Source: Gemmatimonadetes bacterium 2013_60CM_65_52 (GTDB taxonomy: Bacteria > Gemmatimonadota > Gemmatimonadetes > Gemmatimonadales > Gemmatimonadaceae). Taken from it: 64,000 bases of DNA. Position numbers and translations under genes: made by a program. The stretch lies in NCBI GenBank assembly GCA_002215645.1, contig NGFI01000006.1:93284-157283 (forward strand), read 5' to 3'. Under the pieces are notes generated by a model. It made no database searches. It saw only the letters and a program-made list of their open reading frames with translations, and was not told the DNA's origin. Each line of letters starts with the position of its first letter. The stretch's first letter is position 1. Below, in pieces: positions 17,604 to 25,933 of the stretch.

Positions 17604-18179
17604 GTGAGCGGGGGCGCGCGACACGAGGGGTCGGCTGCCGCACGTGACCGGATCATCGGGGCCGCCATTCGCATCGTGGCGCATGGAGGTGTGCACCGTG
17701 CGACAATGGCGGCAATCGCGGAGAGCGCAGGGGTGAGCAAGGCGCTGCTGCACTATCACTTTGCGGACCGTCAGACCCTTCTGAGTCACGTTGTCCTTCG
17801 GCTCGGCGAACGAACGACACATCGCGAGCGTCGCGCCCTCGATCGCGAACGCCTCGCACCGATCGACGCGTTGTGGCACTGGTGCAGCGACGAGCTCGAG
17901 CGCGGTGAGCTACGCGCGCTCATCCAGCTCGGCCTTCTCGACGAACCGGTGTTGAGCAGTGCGGCCGCGAACGTCCAGTCCCAGCGACTGGCCTCGGCTC
18001 ACCGGACGATTGGTGAGTTGTTCGTCCGGCTGTCGCTGAGTCCACGTCTTGCGACTGCGTTGATTGCCGCTACGCACCTGACCTTCATCGATGGTCTTGC
18101 CGTGAACCGTGTCGACCTCGAGGAGGCGCGACGACGCTTCGACGTCTTCTGGCTCGCGAATCTCACCCTCGGCGACTGA
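17604..18179 (+). CDS. TetR-family transcriptional regulator
   Basis: Regulator of 191 residues. The N-terminal TetR DNA-binding domain is clear: [20 protein letters not shown], then the recognition helix region [23 protein letters not shown]. The C-terminal ligand-binding part is helical with no recognisable specificity. GTG 17604 start. The target may be the neighbouring small gene or DUF218 gene, but no operator is apparent. Confidence 0.88.
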   Translation: MSGGARHEGSAAARDRIIGAAIRIVAHGGVHRATMAAIAESAGVSKALLHYHFADRQTLLSHVVLRLGERTTHRERRALDRERLAPIDALWHWCSDELERGELRALIQLGLLDEPVLSSAAANVQSQRLASAHRTIGELFVRLSLSPRLATALIAATHLTFIDGLAVNRVDLEEARRRFDVFWLANLTLGD

Positions 18180-18263
18180 GCACATGCCGGCCGACGATCT
18201 CATTTCGTCGCAGGGGTTCCGCGCACTAGGTTGCAGCCGATGAGCTCACGCTACTCCTGACAA

Positions 18264-18842
18264 GTGCGTCTCGTCATTCGGCTGTTCGGCGCCCTCGTGC
18301 TGGCGTGGATCATCTCCCTTCTGGCGGTGCTCCTCTGGGAGCATCGTGACGAAACGCGGCCAGCTGGTGCCATCGTCGTTCTCGGCGCCGCGCAATATGT
18401 GGGACATCCGTCACCGGTTCTTCGAGCGCGATTGGATCATGCGATCGAACTCTGGCGCCGTCATCTCGCTCCAACGCTGATCGTTACGGGCGGGCGTGGC
18501 GAAGGAGACAAGACCACCGAGGCCGCGGTGAGTCAGCGGTACGCGATGCAGCGCGGCGTGCCGGCCGCCGCGATCAGGATGGAGTCCCTCGGCCGCACGA
18601 CCAGCCAGTCGATGGCTGGCGTGGCCGCGCTCGTTCGAGAATTGCCGCGCCGAGACGTCCTTCTGGTCAGCGACCCCTTTCACATGTTGCGGCTCCGCAT
18701 CATCGCGCGGCGACACGGTCTCGAGGCCTACGCATCGCCAACACCTTCGAGCCCGATCGCCGCCAGCGCGCTGGAACGCTGGAAGTACGCGCTGAGTGAA
18801 TCCATCAAGGCTCCGATCGCGTTCGTGCTCGAGCGGAATTAG
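18264..18842 (+). CDS. YdcF-like DUF218 protein
   Basis: Protein of 192 residues with an N-terminal membrane anchor (LFGALVLAWIISLLAVLL) followed by a DUF218 domain. Typical segments are AIVVLGAAQY, PTLIVTGGRGEGDKTTEA, ESLGRTTSQSM and VLLVSDPFHMLR. Members include SanA and ElyC, linked to envelope integrity; the exact role here is unknown. The DUF218 domain is expected on the periplasmic side. GTG start at 18264. Confidence 0.85.
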   Translation: MRLVIRLFGALVLAWIISLLAVLLWEHRDETRPAGAIVVLGAAQYVGHPSPVLRARLDHAIELWRRHLAPTLIVTGGRGEGDKTTEAAVSQRYAMQRGVPAAAIRMESLGRTTSQSMAGVAALVRELPRRDVLLVSDPFHMLRLRIIARRHGLEAYASPTPSSPIAASALERWKYALSESIKAPIAFVLERN

Positions 18843-18914
18843 TAGCAACACGGTACGAAACACCCAGCGGCCGCGGCCGGTACGCCCGATGCCGTACCAC
18901 GCGTCGCGGGACTA

Positions 18915-20243
18915 GTGCAAGTTTGGGGGATGCACATTCCGATCGAGACCTTTCGCCTCGGCAACGGCCTCACCGTCGTCCTGTCGGAGGACCATACCGC
19001 GCCCATCGTGGCCGTGAACCTGTGGTATCACGTCGGGTCGGCCAACGAGCGTCCGGGGCGGACAGGCTTTGCGCACCTGTTCGAGCACATGCTCTTTCAG
19101 GGATCGGCCAATGTCGGATCGAACGAGCACTTCGAGCTGATCCAACGCGCCGGTGGGACGCTCAACGGATCCACCTGGCTGGACCGCACGAACTACTACG
19201 AGACGGTTCCATCCAATCAACTGGAAACGGCGCTCTGGCTGGAGGCGGATCGCATGGGCTACCTGCTACCGGCCATGACGCAGCAGAAGCTGGATACCCA
19301 GCGCGACGTCGTGCAGAACGAGCGCCGCTGGTCGATGGACAACCAGCCCTACGGCACATGGTGGGAACGGCTGCCGGCACTCTGCTTTCCTCCCGGGCAT
19401 CCATTCCACCACTCCTTGATCGGCTCGATGGCCGACCTCGACGCGGCGAGTCTCGACGACATCGCACAGTTCTTCTCCACGTACTACACACCGGACAACG
19501 CGGTTCTCTCGATTGCCGGGGACTTCGACGCGGCAACGGCGCGACAGATGGTTGATCGCCACTTTGGCCCGATCCAGCGCGGTGCCGCTCGCCCGTCTCT
19601 GCCCGACATGTCCGTGTCGCCCACGTTCGGCGGGCCGCGTCGTGAAGTCGTGGCGGACGACGTCATGCTCCCCCGCCTGTTCGTCGCATCGCGGTCACCC
19701 GTCTTTGGCTCGGACGATTACTACGCCGCCAGCGTGTGCGGTGCCATTCTCGGCCTCAAGAAAGGCAGCCGGTTGTTCCGTACGCTCGTTCGCGAGCATG
19801 AGGTGGCCGCCGAGGTATCCTCGTTCACGTACGATCTCACGAAAGGCAGCGACCTGCTCGTCATCGACGTCATGGCGAGGCCGGAGACGAGCCCGGAGAA
19901 TCTCGAGACACAGGTACACCAGCAACTGGACCTCGTGGTCTCGGAGGGTGTGACCGAGAACGAGGTCGAGCGCGCCATCGCACTCATCGAAACGGATCTG
20001 GTCGTGACACTACAATCCGCCGGCGATCGTGCCGATCGTCTCTCGCTCTTCGCGACCTACTTCGCCCGCCCCGAACTGATCAACGTGCAGACCGAGAAGT
20101 ACCGCCAGGTCTCGGTTGCGGACGTCAACGCGTTTATCGACGAACGCCTGATTCCGTCGAATCGTGCGAGCCTGCTCTATGTCCCGCGCAGCGCCGCAGC
20201 AATACGCTCATCCGATGAGCTCGTGCTCGAGGGCGCGCGATGA
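18915..20243 (+). CDS. M16-family zinc peptidase (catalytic subunit)
   Basis: Pitrilysin-type protease of 442 residues. The inverted zinc motif is intact in FAHLFEHMLFQGS (HLFEH), and the downstream glutamate lies in the expected helix (LDTQRDVVQNERRW). No signal peptide is obvious, so cytoplasmic location is likely unless the start is misplaced. GTG 18915 follows GCGGGA; ATG 18930 is an alternative. It overlaps the next gene by 4 bp. The two encode the usual active/inactive heterodimer of bacterial M16 proteases. Confidence 0.92.
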   Translation: MQVWGMHIPIETFRLGNGLTVVLSEDHTAPIVAVNLWYHVGSANERPGRTGFAHLFEHMLFQGSANVGSNEHFELIQRAGGTLNGSTWLDRTNYYETVPSNQLETALWLEADRMGYLLPAMTQQKLDTQRDVVQNERRWSMDNQPYGTWWERLPALCFPPGHPFHHSLIGSMADLDAASLDDIAQFFSTYYTPDNAVLSIAGDFDAATARQMVDRHFGPIQRGAARPSLPDMSVSPTFGGPRREVVADDVMLPRLFVASRSPVFGSDDYYAASVCGAILGLKKGSRLFRTLVREHEVAAEVSSFTYDLTKGSDLLVIDVMARPETSPENLETQVHQQLDLVVSEGVTENEVERAIALIETDLVVTLQSAGDRADRLSLFATYFARPELINVQTEKYRQVSVADVNAFIDERLIPSNRASLLYVPRSAAAIRSSDELVLEGAR

Positions 20244-21610
20244 CGGATCGCTCGCGCCCGCGTCCGGGGCCGCCGCGGGAATACCGGTTTCCGCACTTTA
20301 CCAGACATGTGCTCTCAAACGGAGTGCGCGTGGTGGCCGCGCCGGTGACGAAGCTGCCACTCGTGACCGTAATGATCCTCGTGGACGCGAGCGCCACCAC
20401 GGAGACAGCCGGCCAGTACGGCGTTGCTGCCCTGACGGCGAGGCTCCTTCTGGAAGGAGCAGGTGATCTGTCCGGTGCGGCGCTCGCCGATCGATTCGAA
20501 CGGCTCGGGGCGATCATCGAAGCGCACGCCAACTGGGACGTGACCGCGATCTCCCTCACCGTGATGCGCTCACGCCTGCGCGAGGCACTGGCGCTCGTCC
20601 GTACGCTCGTGCGAGAGCCCACGTTTCCGACACGGGAGCTCGAGCGCGCGAAACACGAGCGGCTCGCAGAGCTGCTCCAACAACTGGCCGAGCCCCGGAC
20701 GCTCGCCGACGACCGCTTTACCGATGCGGTATATCGCAGCGATGCGAGATATGCCCGCCCCGAAGAAGGCGATCCGGCCAGCGTTCGTGCCATCACGCAC
20801 GACACCGTGCGAGCGTTTCACGCGTCGACGTATGCGCCCGCAGGCACCACGCTGATCTTTGCCGGCGACATCTCCGAGCACGATGCATTCGAGCTCGCGG
20901 CTAACATGTTCACCGACTGGAGCTCGCCGCCGGCAATCCGTCCCGCGAATGCTCCAGACGCCGCGCGGACCGGGCGAATCGTCCGTGTTGTCGCAAAGGC
21001 GGACGCGCCCCAGTCGGAAGTCCGTGTCGGGCATCGCGGGCCGCCAAGAACCGTTTCGGACTACTTCGAGGCCACGGTGATGAACGCGGTGCTTGGCGGC
21101 CTCTTCTCGTCGCGCATCAACATGAACCTGCGCGAGGTGCACGGTTACACGTATGGCGCGTCGTCAGCGTTCGAGTGGCGTCGGGGCGCGGGTCCATTCG
21201 TGATCCACTCCGCAGTGAAAAGCGAGGTGACGGGGGACGCGATCAGAGAGATCCTGCTGGAGGTCGATCGGATTCGCGACGTGGCGATCGGTGCCGAGGA
21301 GCTCTCGCTGGCGACGAGCTATCTGGACGGCGTGTTCCCGATTCGATACGAGACCACTTCGGCGATCGCCGCGGCGCTTGCCAACATGACCGTGTACGGC
21401 CTCTCGGACGACTACTACGATACGTATCGCGCGCACGTCAGAGGCGTCACCGCGGAGGGGGTGCTGCGCGCGGCGCGAACACATCTGCGCCCGGAGCATC
21501 TACAGATCGTGGTGGTAGGCGATCCTGCTGTCGTCGCGTCACCGCTTGAAACAGTCACGGGGCTGCCGGTGGACATCACGCGACCCGACGAAGCTGCGCT
21601 CCCACTGTGA
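20240..21610 (+). CDS. M16-family peptidase-like subunit lacking the zinc motif
   Basis: Partner of the preceding protease, 456 residues. At the position of HxxEH it has AALTARLLLEGAG, so zinc binding is lost. The C-terminal segment FSSRINMNLREVHGYTYGAS retains the Arg/Tyr residues (R...GYTYG) typical of the substrate-binding half of M16 dimers. It is translationally coupled upstream (ATGA, 20240) and overlaps the Nudix gene downstream by 4 bp. Confidence 0.92.
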   Translation: MTDRSRPRPGPPREYRFPHFTRHVLSNGVRVVAAPVTKLPLVTVMILVDASATTETAGQYGVAALTARLLLEGAGDLSGAALADRFERLGAIIEAHANWDVTAISLTVMRSRLREALALVRTLVREPTFPTRELERAKHERLAELLQQLAEPRTLADDRFTDAVYRSDARYARPEEGDPASVRAITHDTVRAFHASTYAPAGTTLIFAGDISEHDAFELAANMFTDWSSPPAIRPANAPDAARTGRIVRVVAKADAPQSEVRVGHRGPPRTVSDYFEATVMNAVLGGLFSSRINMNLREVHGYTYGASSAFEWRRGAGPFVIHSAVKSEVTGDAIREILLEVDRIRDVAIGAEELSLATSYLDGVFPIRYETTSAIAAALANMTVYGLSDDYYDTYRAHVRGVTAEGVLRAARTHLRPEHLQIVVVGDPAVVASPLETVTGLPVDITRPDEAALPL

Positions 21611-22227
21611 GCTCCAAGAAGAAAGGCGGCAAGCCCGTGATTACTGCCGGGGAGCTGCGCGACCGAGCGCCTGACGAACGGCCGGCGGCCCAATTGAGCG
21701 AGCGTGAGCTCTATGCCGGCAAGATCGTAACGCTCTATCGCGACACCGTTCGCTTTCCCGATGGCTCGACGGCGGAATTCGACATTGCGCGACATCCGGG
21801 CGCGTCAGCGGTGATTCCGTTTCTCAACGACCCGGCGGGTGACGAGCCGCAGATCCTGCTGCTCCGACAGTATCGCTACGCGGCCGGCGGCTATCTGTAC
21901 GAGATCCCGGCCGGCCGTCTCGACGAAGGCGAGTCACCCGAATCGTGCGCGGCGCGGGAGCTGAAGGAAGAAACCGGATGCACCGCCGCGCAGATCGAGC
22001 CGCTCACGTCGATCCTGACCACGCCCGGATTCACGAACGAGGTGATTCACCTCTTCATGGCGACCGGGCTCACGCACGGCGAGCCGAGCCATGAGGCGGA
22101 TGAGTTCGTCGAGATCGTCATCATACGCCTGTCGGAGGCGCTCGAGCTGATCAGGTCAGGCGAAATCACGGATTCCAAGACGGCGCTTGCTCTGATGTTT
22201 GTCGCCGGCTTCAAGACGGGCGACTAA
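21607..22227 (+). CDS. Nudix hydrolase, ADP-ribose pyrophosphatase type
   Basis: Hydrolase of 206 residues, probably acting on ADP-ribose or related NDP-sugars. The Nudix box is complete: G(R)LDEGESPESCAARELKEETGC, matching Gx5Ex7REUxEExGU. The segment QYRYAAGGYLYEIPAG just before it is typical of the ADP-ribose pyrophosphatase branch. It starts at GTG 21607 overlapping the M16 stop and ends the three-gene unit. Confidence 0.92.
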   Translation: MSSKKKGGKPVITAGELRDRAPDERPAAQLSERELYAGKIVTLYRDTVRFPDGSTAEFDIARHPGASAVIPFLNDPAGDEPQILLLRQYRYAAGGYLYEIPAGRLDEGESPESCAARELKEETGCTAAQIEPLTSILTTPGFTNEVIHLFMATGLTHGEPSHEADEFVEIVIIRLSEALELIRSGEITDSKTALALMFVAGFKTGD

Positions 22228-22277
22228 CGAGCTCTTCCATATAATCCAGCCAACCTCTGGCGCGCCCGCCGGTGTCG

Positions 22278-22331
22278 AAAGTGGACACTGGCGGGCGCTT
22301 GGCTGTTTTGGGTGTACTCCAAAGTGGACAC
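22278..22331. repeat. Tandem copies of AAAGTGGACAC
   Basis: The 11-mer AAAGTGGACAC occurs at 22278-22288 and 22321-22331, 43 bp apart. Each is preceded by GGTGT so that GGTGT...ACAC forms a short inverted repeat. It lies in the gap before the sigma factor gene. It could be a pair of regulator sites or the decayed end of an insertion sequence; no transposase is nearby. Confidence 0.4.
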
Positions 22332-22503
22332 CGCATTCGACTCTTCTCACGACCACTTCGGCATAAGTGATTCCTCCTCAATGAGTTAGCTCGGCGCAGG
22401 ACCAAGGAATCGGTCGGCATGGCACCTGCTTTTACATGGGCCGAGAAGTCGAGCCGGGAATCGTCCCGGTGCATTGCTGGCCAAGAAAGCCTAGGAGCAG
22501 ACC

Positions 22504-23139
22504 ATGGCAGACATCGCTATCAAACGGAACGCTGAGCCGGCGCAGACGGTTCGGGAAAAGCTTCGTGCGATGGACGACGCCGAGATCGTCACGGCATTTC
22601 TTGGCGGCGAGGAGCGCGCGTTTCAAGAGCTCGTCGAGCGCTATCAGGGCCGGCTGCTGAGCTTCATCTATCGCACCATCGGTGACCGCGAGAAGGCCGA
22701 AGACCTCGTGCAGGAGGTGTTCATTCGCGTGTACCGCCACCTGCATCGGTTCGATCGGTCGAAGAAGTTCTCGACCTGGGCGTACACGATCGCCTCGAAC
22801 CTCGCGAAGAACGAGCTGCGCAACCGCTCGCGCAATCCGCTGGTACTCTTTCAAACCATGAAGAGCAACTGGGACGACGAAGATCGCCCGTTGCAGTTCG
22901 AGGATACGACGTCGCGCCCTGACGACCTCTATCGGAAGCGGCACCTGCGTGAACTGGTAGCGCAAACGGTGGCGAAGCTACCGGCGCATCATCGCGAGGT
23001 CTTCGTGCTGCGTGAGCTCGAAGGGAAGTCCTACGAGGAGATCGCCGAGATCACCGACTGCAATCTCGGTACGGTGAAGTCGCGGTTGAACCGCGCACGC
23101 AACGCATTCGCGGAGATCATCGAGCCCTGGGTGGACTGA
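22504..23139 (+). CDS. ECF-type RNA polymerase sigma factor (RpoE-like)
   Basis: Sigma factor of 211 residues. The sigma2 region is AFQELVERYQGRLLSFIYRT with DLVQEVFIRVYRHL (region 2.2-2.4), and sigma4 is REVFVLRELEGKSYEEIAEI with GTVKSRLNRARN. The region-2/4 linker is long and acidic. A strong terminator follows directly, separating it from the zinc-finger membrane protein that would be its expected anti-sigma factor. Confidence 0.93.
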   Translation: MADIAIKRNAEPAQTVREKLRAMDDAEIVTAFLGGEERAFQELVERYQGRLLSFIYRTIGDREKAEDLVQEVFIRVYRHLHRFDRSKKFSTWAYTIASNLAKNELRNRSRNPLVLFQTMKSNWDDEDRPLQFEDTTSRPDDLYRKRHLRELVAQTVAKLPAHHREVFVLRELEGKSYEEIAEITDCNLGTVKSRLNRARNAFAEIIEPWVD

Positions 23140-23158
23140 GTCTCTGAACGGCGGGGTG

Positions 23159-23194
23159 AAGAGCTCAGGCGGCAGTTGCCGCCTGAGCTCTTTT
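23159..23194 (+). terminator. Intrinsic terminator after the sigma factor gene
   Basis: A perfect 14-bp stem: GAGCTCAGGCGGCA (23161-23174) pairs with TGCCGCCTGAGCTC (23177-23190) and is followed by TTTT. AA upstream extends pairing with the T run. It lies 20 bp past the sigma stop. Confidence 0.9.
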
Positions 23195-23270
23195 GCCGTG
23201 CCCTTGCGGGCTCGGCCCGTCAGACCGCAATTCGCTGAGGCGGGAACAGGCTTTCCTACCGAGTGTACGG

Positions 23271-23837
23271 ATGGCGACCCCCCACTTCCCACACCTCACG
23301 CCGCCGCAGATGCATTGCAGGGAGTTCAGGCGAAAGCACGACGCCTACATCGACGACACGCTCAGCGGCGAGGACCTCGATTCGATGGCGAATCACCGCC
23401 GGGTGTGCGAGCGCTGCGGCAGGCTCGACACGCGAATTCGCCGGGCGCTGCTCGTAGCGCGCAACGTCCCTTCCATTCAGCCCTCTGCCGGGTTCTCGCG
23501 GCGCCTGCATGCTCGGCTCGAGCAGGAGCGGCGTTTTCTCTCGCTCGCCCGCCATGAGTCGCCGCGGCCTGCCGTGCTCTCCAGTGCGACGGTCGGCCTG
23601 CTCGCCGTCGGTGTGCTGCTGGCGGCGGGATTTGCCGGCGTCATGATGTTGGCTCCTGCCGAGGAGCATGTCGCGCGAGTCGCGCCTGTAGTCGCTCCGC
23701 GTCCGGATGCGCTTCCGCCCTCGATTGCCGCGCCCACGATGGTTGCGTCCATGTCGGCCGGCATGCCGATCTGGCCCGCCATCTATCTTGCGCAAGAAGC
23801 GCCCTGGCACCTCGCGAGCGACGGCGTCAGCCCGTAG
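23271..23837 (+). CDS. Putative anti-sigma factor (zinc-finger, single-pass membrane protein)
   Basis: Protein of about 188 residues. A zf-HC2-like motif is visible near the N-terminus (CREFRRKHDAYID ... HRRVCERCGRL), typical of ZAS-type anti-sigma factors that hold an ECF sigma in the cytoplasm. A hydrophobic helix follows near residue 110 (VGLLAVGVLLAAGFAGVMML), and the C-terminal 70 residues, rich in Ala/Pro, would be periplasmic. ATG 23271 or ATG 23310 could start it. Its position after the ECF sigma supports the call, though a terminator separates the two. Confidence 0.7.
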   Translation: MATPHFPHLTPPQMHCREFRRKHDAYIDDTLSGEDLDSMANHRRVCERCGRLDTRIRRALLVARNVPSIQPSAGFSRRLHARLEQERRFLSLARHESPRPAVLSSATVGLLAVGVLLAAGFAGVMMLAPAEEHVARVAPVVAPRPDALPPSIAAPTMVASMSAGMPIWPAIYLAQEAPWHLASDGVSP

Positions 23838-23888
23838 CACCGGCCGTGTCACGGCAGCGCTCGCGGGCGAGCGCCGTATATTTCCGCC

Positions 23889-24941
23889 ATGGCATCACCG
23901 GGCGAGAAAGCACTTCACGCCGCGCTCCGGAAGCGCGAGTTCGACGCCGTCTACTATTTTTACGGCGATGACGACTACCTGAAGGAGATCCGCGTCCGCG
24001 AGCTCATCGATGCTGCCGTGGACGCTGCCACACGCGACTTCAACCTCGAGCAGCGCCGCGGCGCCGACAGCGACGCGGAGATCATCGATGCACTGCTCGC
24101 GACTCCGCCGATGCTCGCCGAGCGTCGCGTTGCGGTCATTCGCGACGTGGACAAGCTCAAGCGCGATGCAAGGCGCTTGCTCGACCGGTATCTCGCGAAC
24201 CCCGCGTCCGACACGCTGTTGCTGCTGGTCTCCCCCGAAGGCGTCAAAGCCGATCAGACGCTTGCCGCCCGTGCTACCGCGGTGGAGTTCGCTCCACTCA
24301 CCGGAGATCGGGTTTCGAAATGGGTCGTGTACCATGCGGAGCACGATTTGGGGCGATCGATATCGCCTGAGGCAGTCAGCCTGCTCCTGGAAGCAGTGGG
24401 CGACGATCTGCGACAGCTCGCCGTGGAGCTCGAGAAGCTCGCGAGCTATACGGCGGACGCGATCGACGAGCAGGCAGTATCGGCCGTGGTTGGCGTGCGT
24501 CGCGGGGATTCGCTCGGCGATTTTCTCGATGCGATTCTCGCGAAAGACATTGCCACGGCACTGCGAACTCTGACCGGCGTTCTACAACAGCCCAAGATGA
24601 ACGCAGTTCTGCTGGTCATGCATCTCACCACGCACATGCTGATGCTGGGCTACGCCGAAGCGTCGCGGGCACAAGGGACACCCTCACGATCGGTGTACAA
24701 CGAGCTCATGTCGGTGTTGAAGGAGACGGGTGCATTTCCGGGGCGCCCGTGGGGCGAGGCAGTGAATGCCTGGTCTCGTTACGCAGACCGGTGGAACGCT
24801 GCCGACATCGACGCCGCACTGCTGGCGGTACTGAGTACGGACGAGGCGCTCAAGGAAACGAAGGTATCGTCCGAGGAGCAGATGCTGACATCGCTCGTTC
24901 TCATGCTCTGCGGCAACGACTCGGCGCAACACGCCGCATGA
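23889..24941 (+). CDS. holA: DNA polymerase III delta subunit
   Basis: Clamp-loader subunit of 350 residues that opens the beta ring. The N-terminal segment VYYFYGDDDYLKEIRVREL, the central AEFAPLTG-like segment (EFAPLTGDRVSKWV) and LLLEAVGDDLRQLAVELEKL are typical of HolA. It starts a tight operon: its stop overlaps the next ATG (ATGA at 24938). Confidence 0.92.
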   Translation: MASPGEKALHAALRKREFDAVYYFYGDDDYLKEIRVRELIDAAVDAATRDFNLEQRRGADSDAEIIDALLATPPMLAERRVAVIRDVDKLKRDARRLLDRYLANPASDTLLLLVSPEGVKADQTLAARATAVEFAPLTGDRVSKWVVYHAEHDLGRSISPEAVSLLLEAVGDDLRQLAVELEKLASYTADAIDEQAVSAVVGVRRGDSLGDFLDAILAKDIATALRTLTGVLQQPKMNAVLLVMHLTTHMLMLGYAEASRAQGTPSRSVYNELMSVLKETGAFPGRPWGEAVNAWSRYADRWNAADIDAALLAVLSTDEALKETKVSSEEQMLTSLVLMLCGNDSAQHAA

Positions 24942-25933
24942 CGATGCGTGCTTTCCTCCTAAGACGTCTCCGCAATCACCTGCTCTTCGCGGCGAGCATG
25001 CTGCTTCCTGCCCTCGTGAACGCAGCGGCGCAATCACCGTCGAGCGCGACCGATTCGGCGTTCCGTCGCGCGAGAAAGCTGGTCAGCGACGGCAACGGAC
25101 AGACGGGGCGTGCGGTCGTCGATTCGATCCTTCGCGCATCGGAGGACGGGTCGCCGGCGTACGGGAACGCGGTTTACTGGCGCGGCGCGCTCGCGGAAAC
25201 GGCGGCCGAAGCGGAGCGTGACTACCGCACCGTCATCGTGGAGTATCCGCTGTCCCCATACGTGGACGATGCGCTTCTGGCGATGGCGGATCTGGAAAGT
25301 GCGCGCGGTGACCGCGCGGGAGCGCTGCAACACCTCCAGCGATTCGTGCGCGAGCATTCCGTTTCCTCGGCAGCGCGTGGGACTGCGGCCCTGAACGCGG
25401 CGCGACTCGCGTTCGAGCAGCGAGACACCCGCGTGGGATGCACCATGATTGCCGCGGCGCGCGAGTCCACGCCGCAGACCAGCGTCGAAGCGAGAAATCA
25501 GATCGATTATCTGGGCGGGCGTTGCACCGCGGAGAGCTCCGTCGCGCCTGCCCCGCCCGCCGCACAGCCGGCGGTTTCCAAAGCAGCCGTGCCAACCACA
25601 CGGAAAGACTCGAGCACAGCGGCAACGGTTGCGGTGCCCAAACCAACAGTGCCGGTTGTGTCTGTCGACTCGACGGCGCGGCGCCCGCGCGGCTCCTACA
25701 CGATTCAGCTCGCGGCGTACAACACAAAGCCCGAGGCGGAACGGCTGGTTACACGACTCGCGACGCAGGGCGTGAATGCGCGTGTGAGTGGAACGACGAA
25801 GCCGTTTCGCGTTCGTCTGGGCTTCCACGCGTCGAGGCAAGAGGCCCAGGACGAAGTCAATAAGTTGCGGGCGCGTGGAATCATCGGATTCGTCGCCACG
25901 GAGACTCCGCCGCCAGAGGGGAAGGTGCCGTGA
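24938..25933 (+). CDS. Secreted TPR/SPOR-domain protein
   Basis: Protein of 331 residues with a signal peptide (LLFAASMLLPALVNAAAQ). A TPR-like helical region covers about 35-190 (EAERDYRTVIVEYPLSPYVD, ADLESARGDRAGALQHL). A Pro/Ala/Thr-rich linker follows (about 200-245), then a C-terminal SPOR domain (GSYTIQLAAYNTKPEAERL to FRVRLGFHASRQEA) that binds denuded peptidoglycan. It probably acts in the periplasm on cell-wall or division processes. It is coupled by 4-bp overlaps to holA and mutS. Confidence 0.85.
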   Translation: MTMRAFLLRRLRNHLLFAASMLLPALVNAAAQSPSSATDSAFRRARKLVSDGNGQTGRAVVDSILRASEDGSPAYGNAVYWRGALAETAAEAERDYRTVIVEYPLSPYVDDALLAMADLESARGDRAGALQHLQRFVREHSVSSAARGTAALNAARLAFEQRDTRVGCTMIAAARESTPQTSVEARNQIDYLGGRCTAESSVAPAPPAAQPAVSKAAVPTTRKDSSTAATVAVPKPTVPVVSVDSTARRPRGSYTIQLAAYNTKPEAERLVTRLATQGVNARVSGTTKPFRVRLGFHASRQEAQDEVNKLRARGIIGFVATETPPPEGKVP

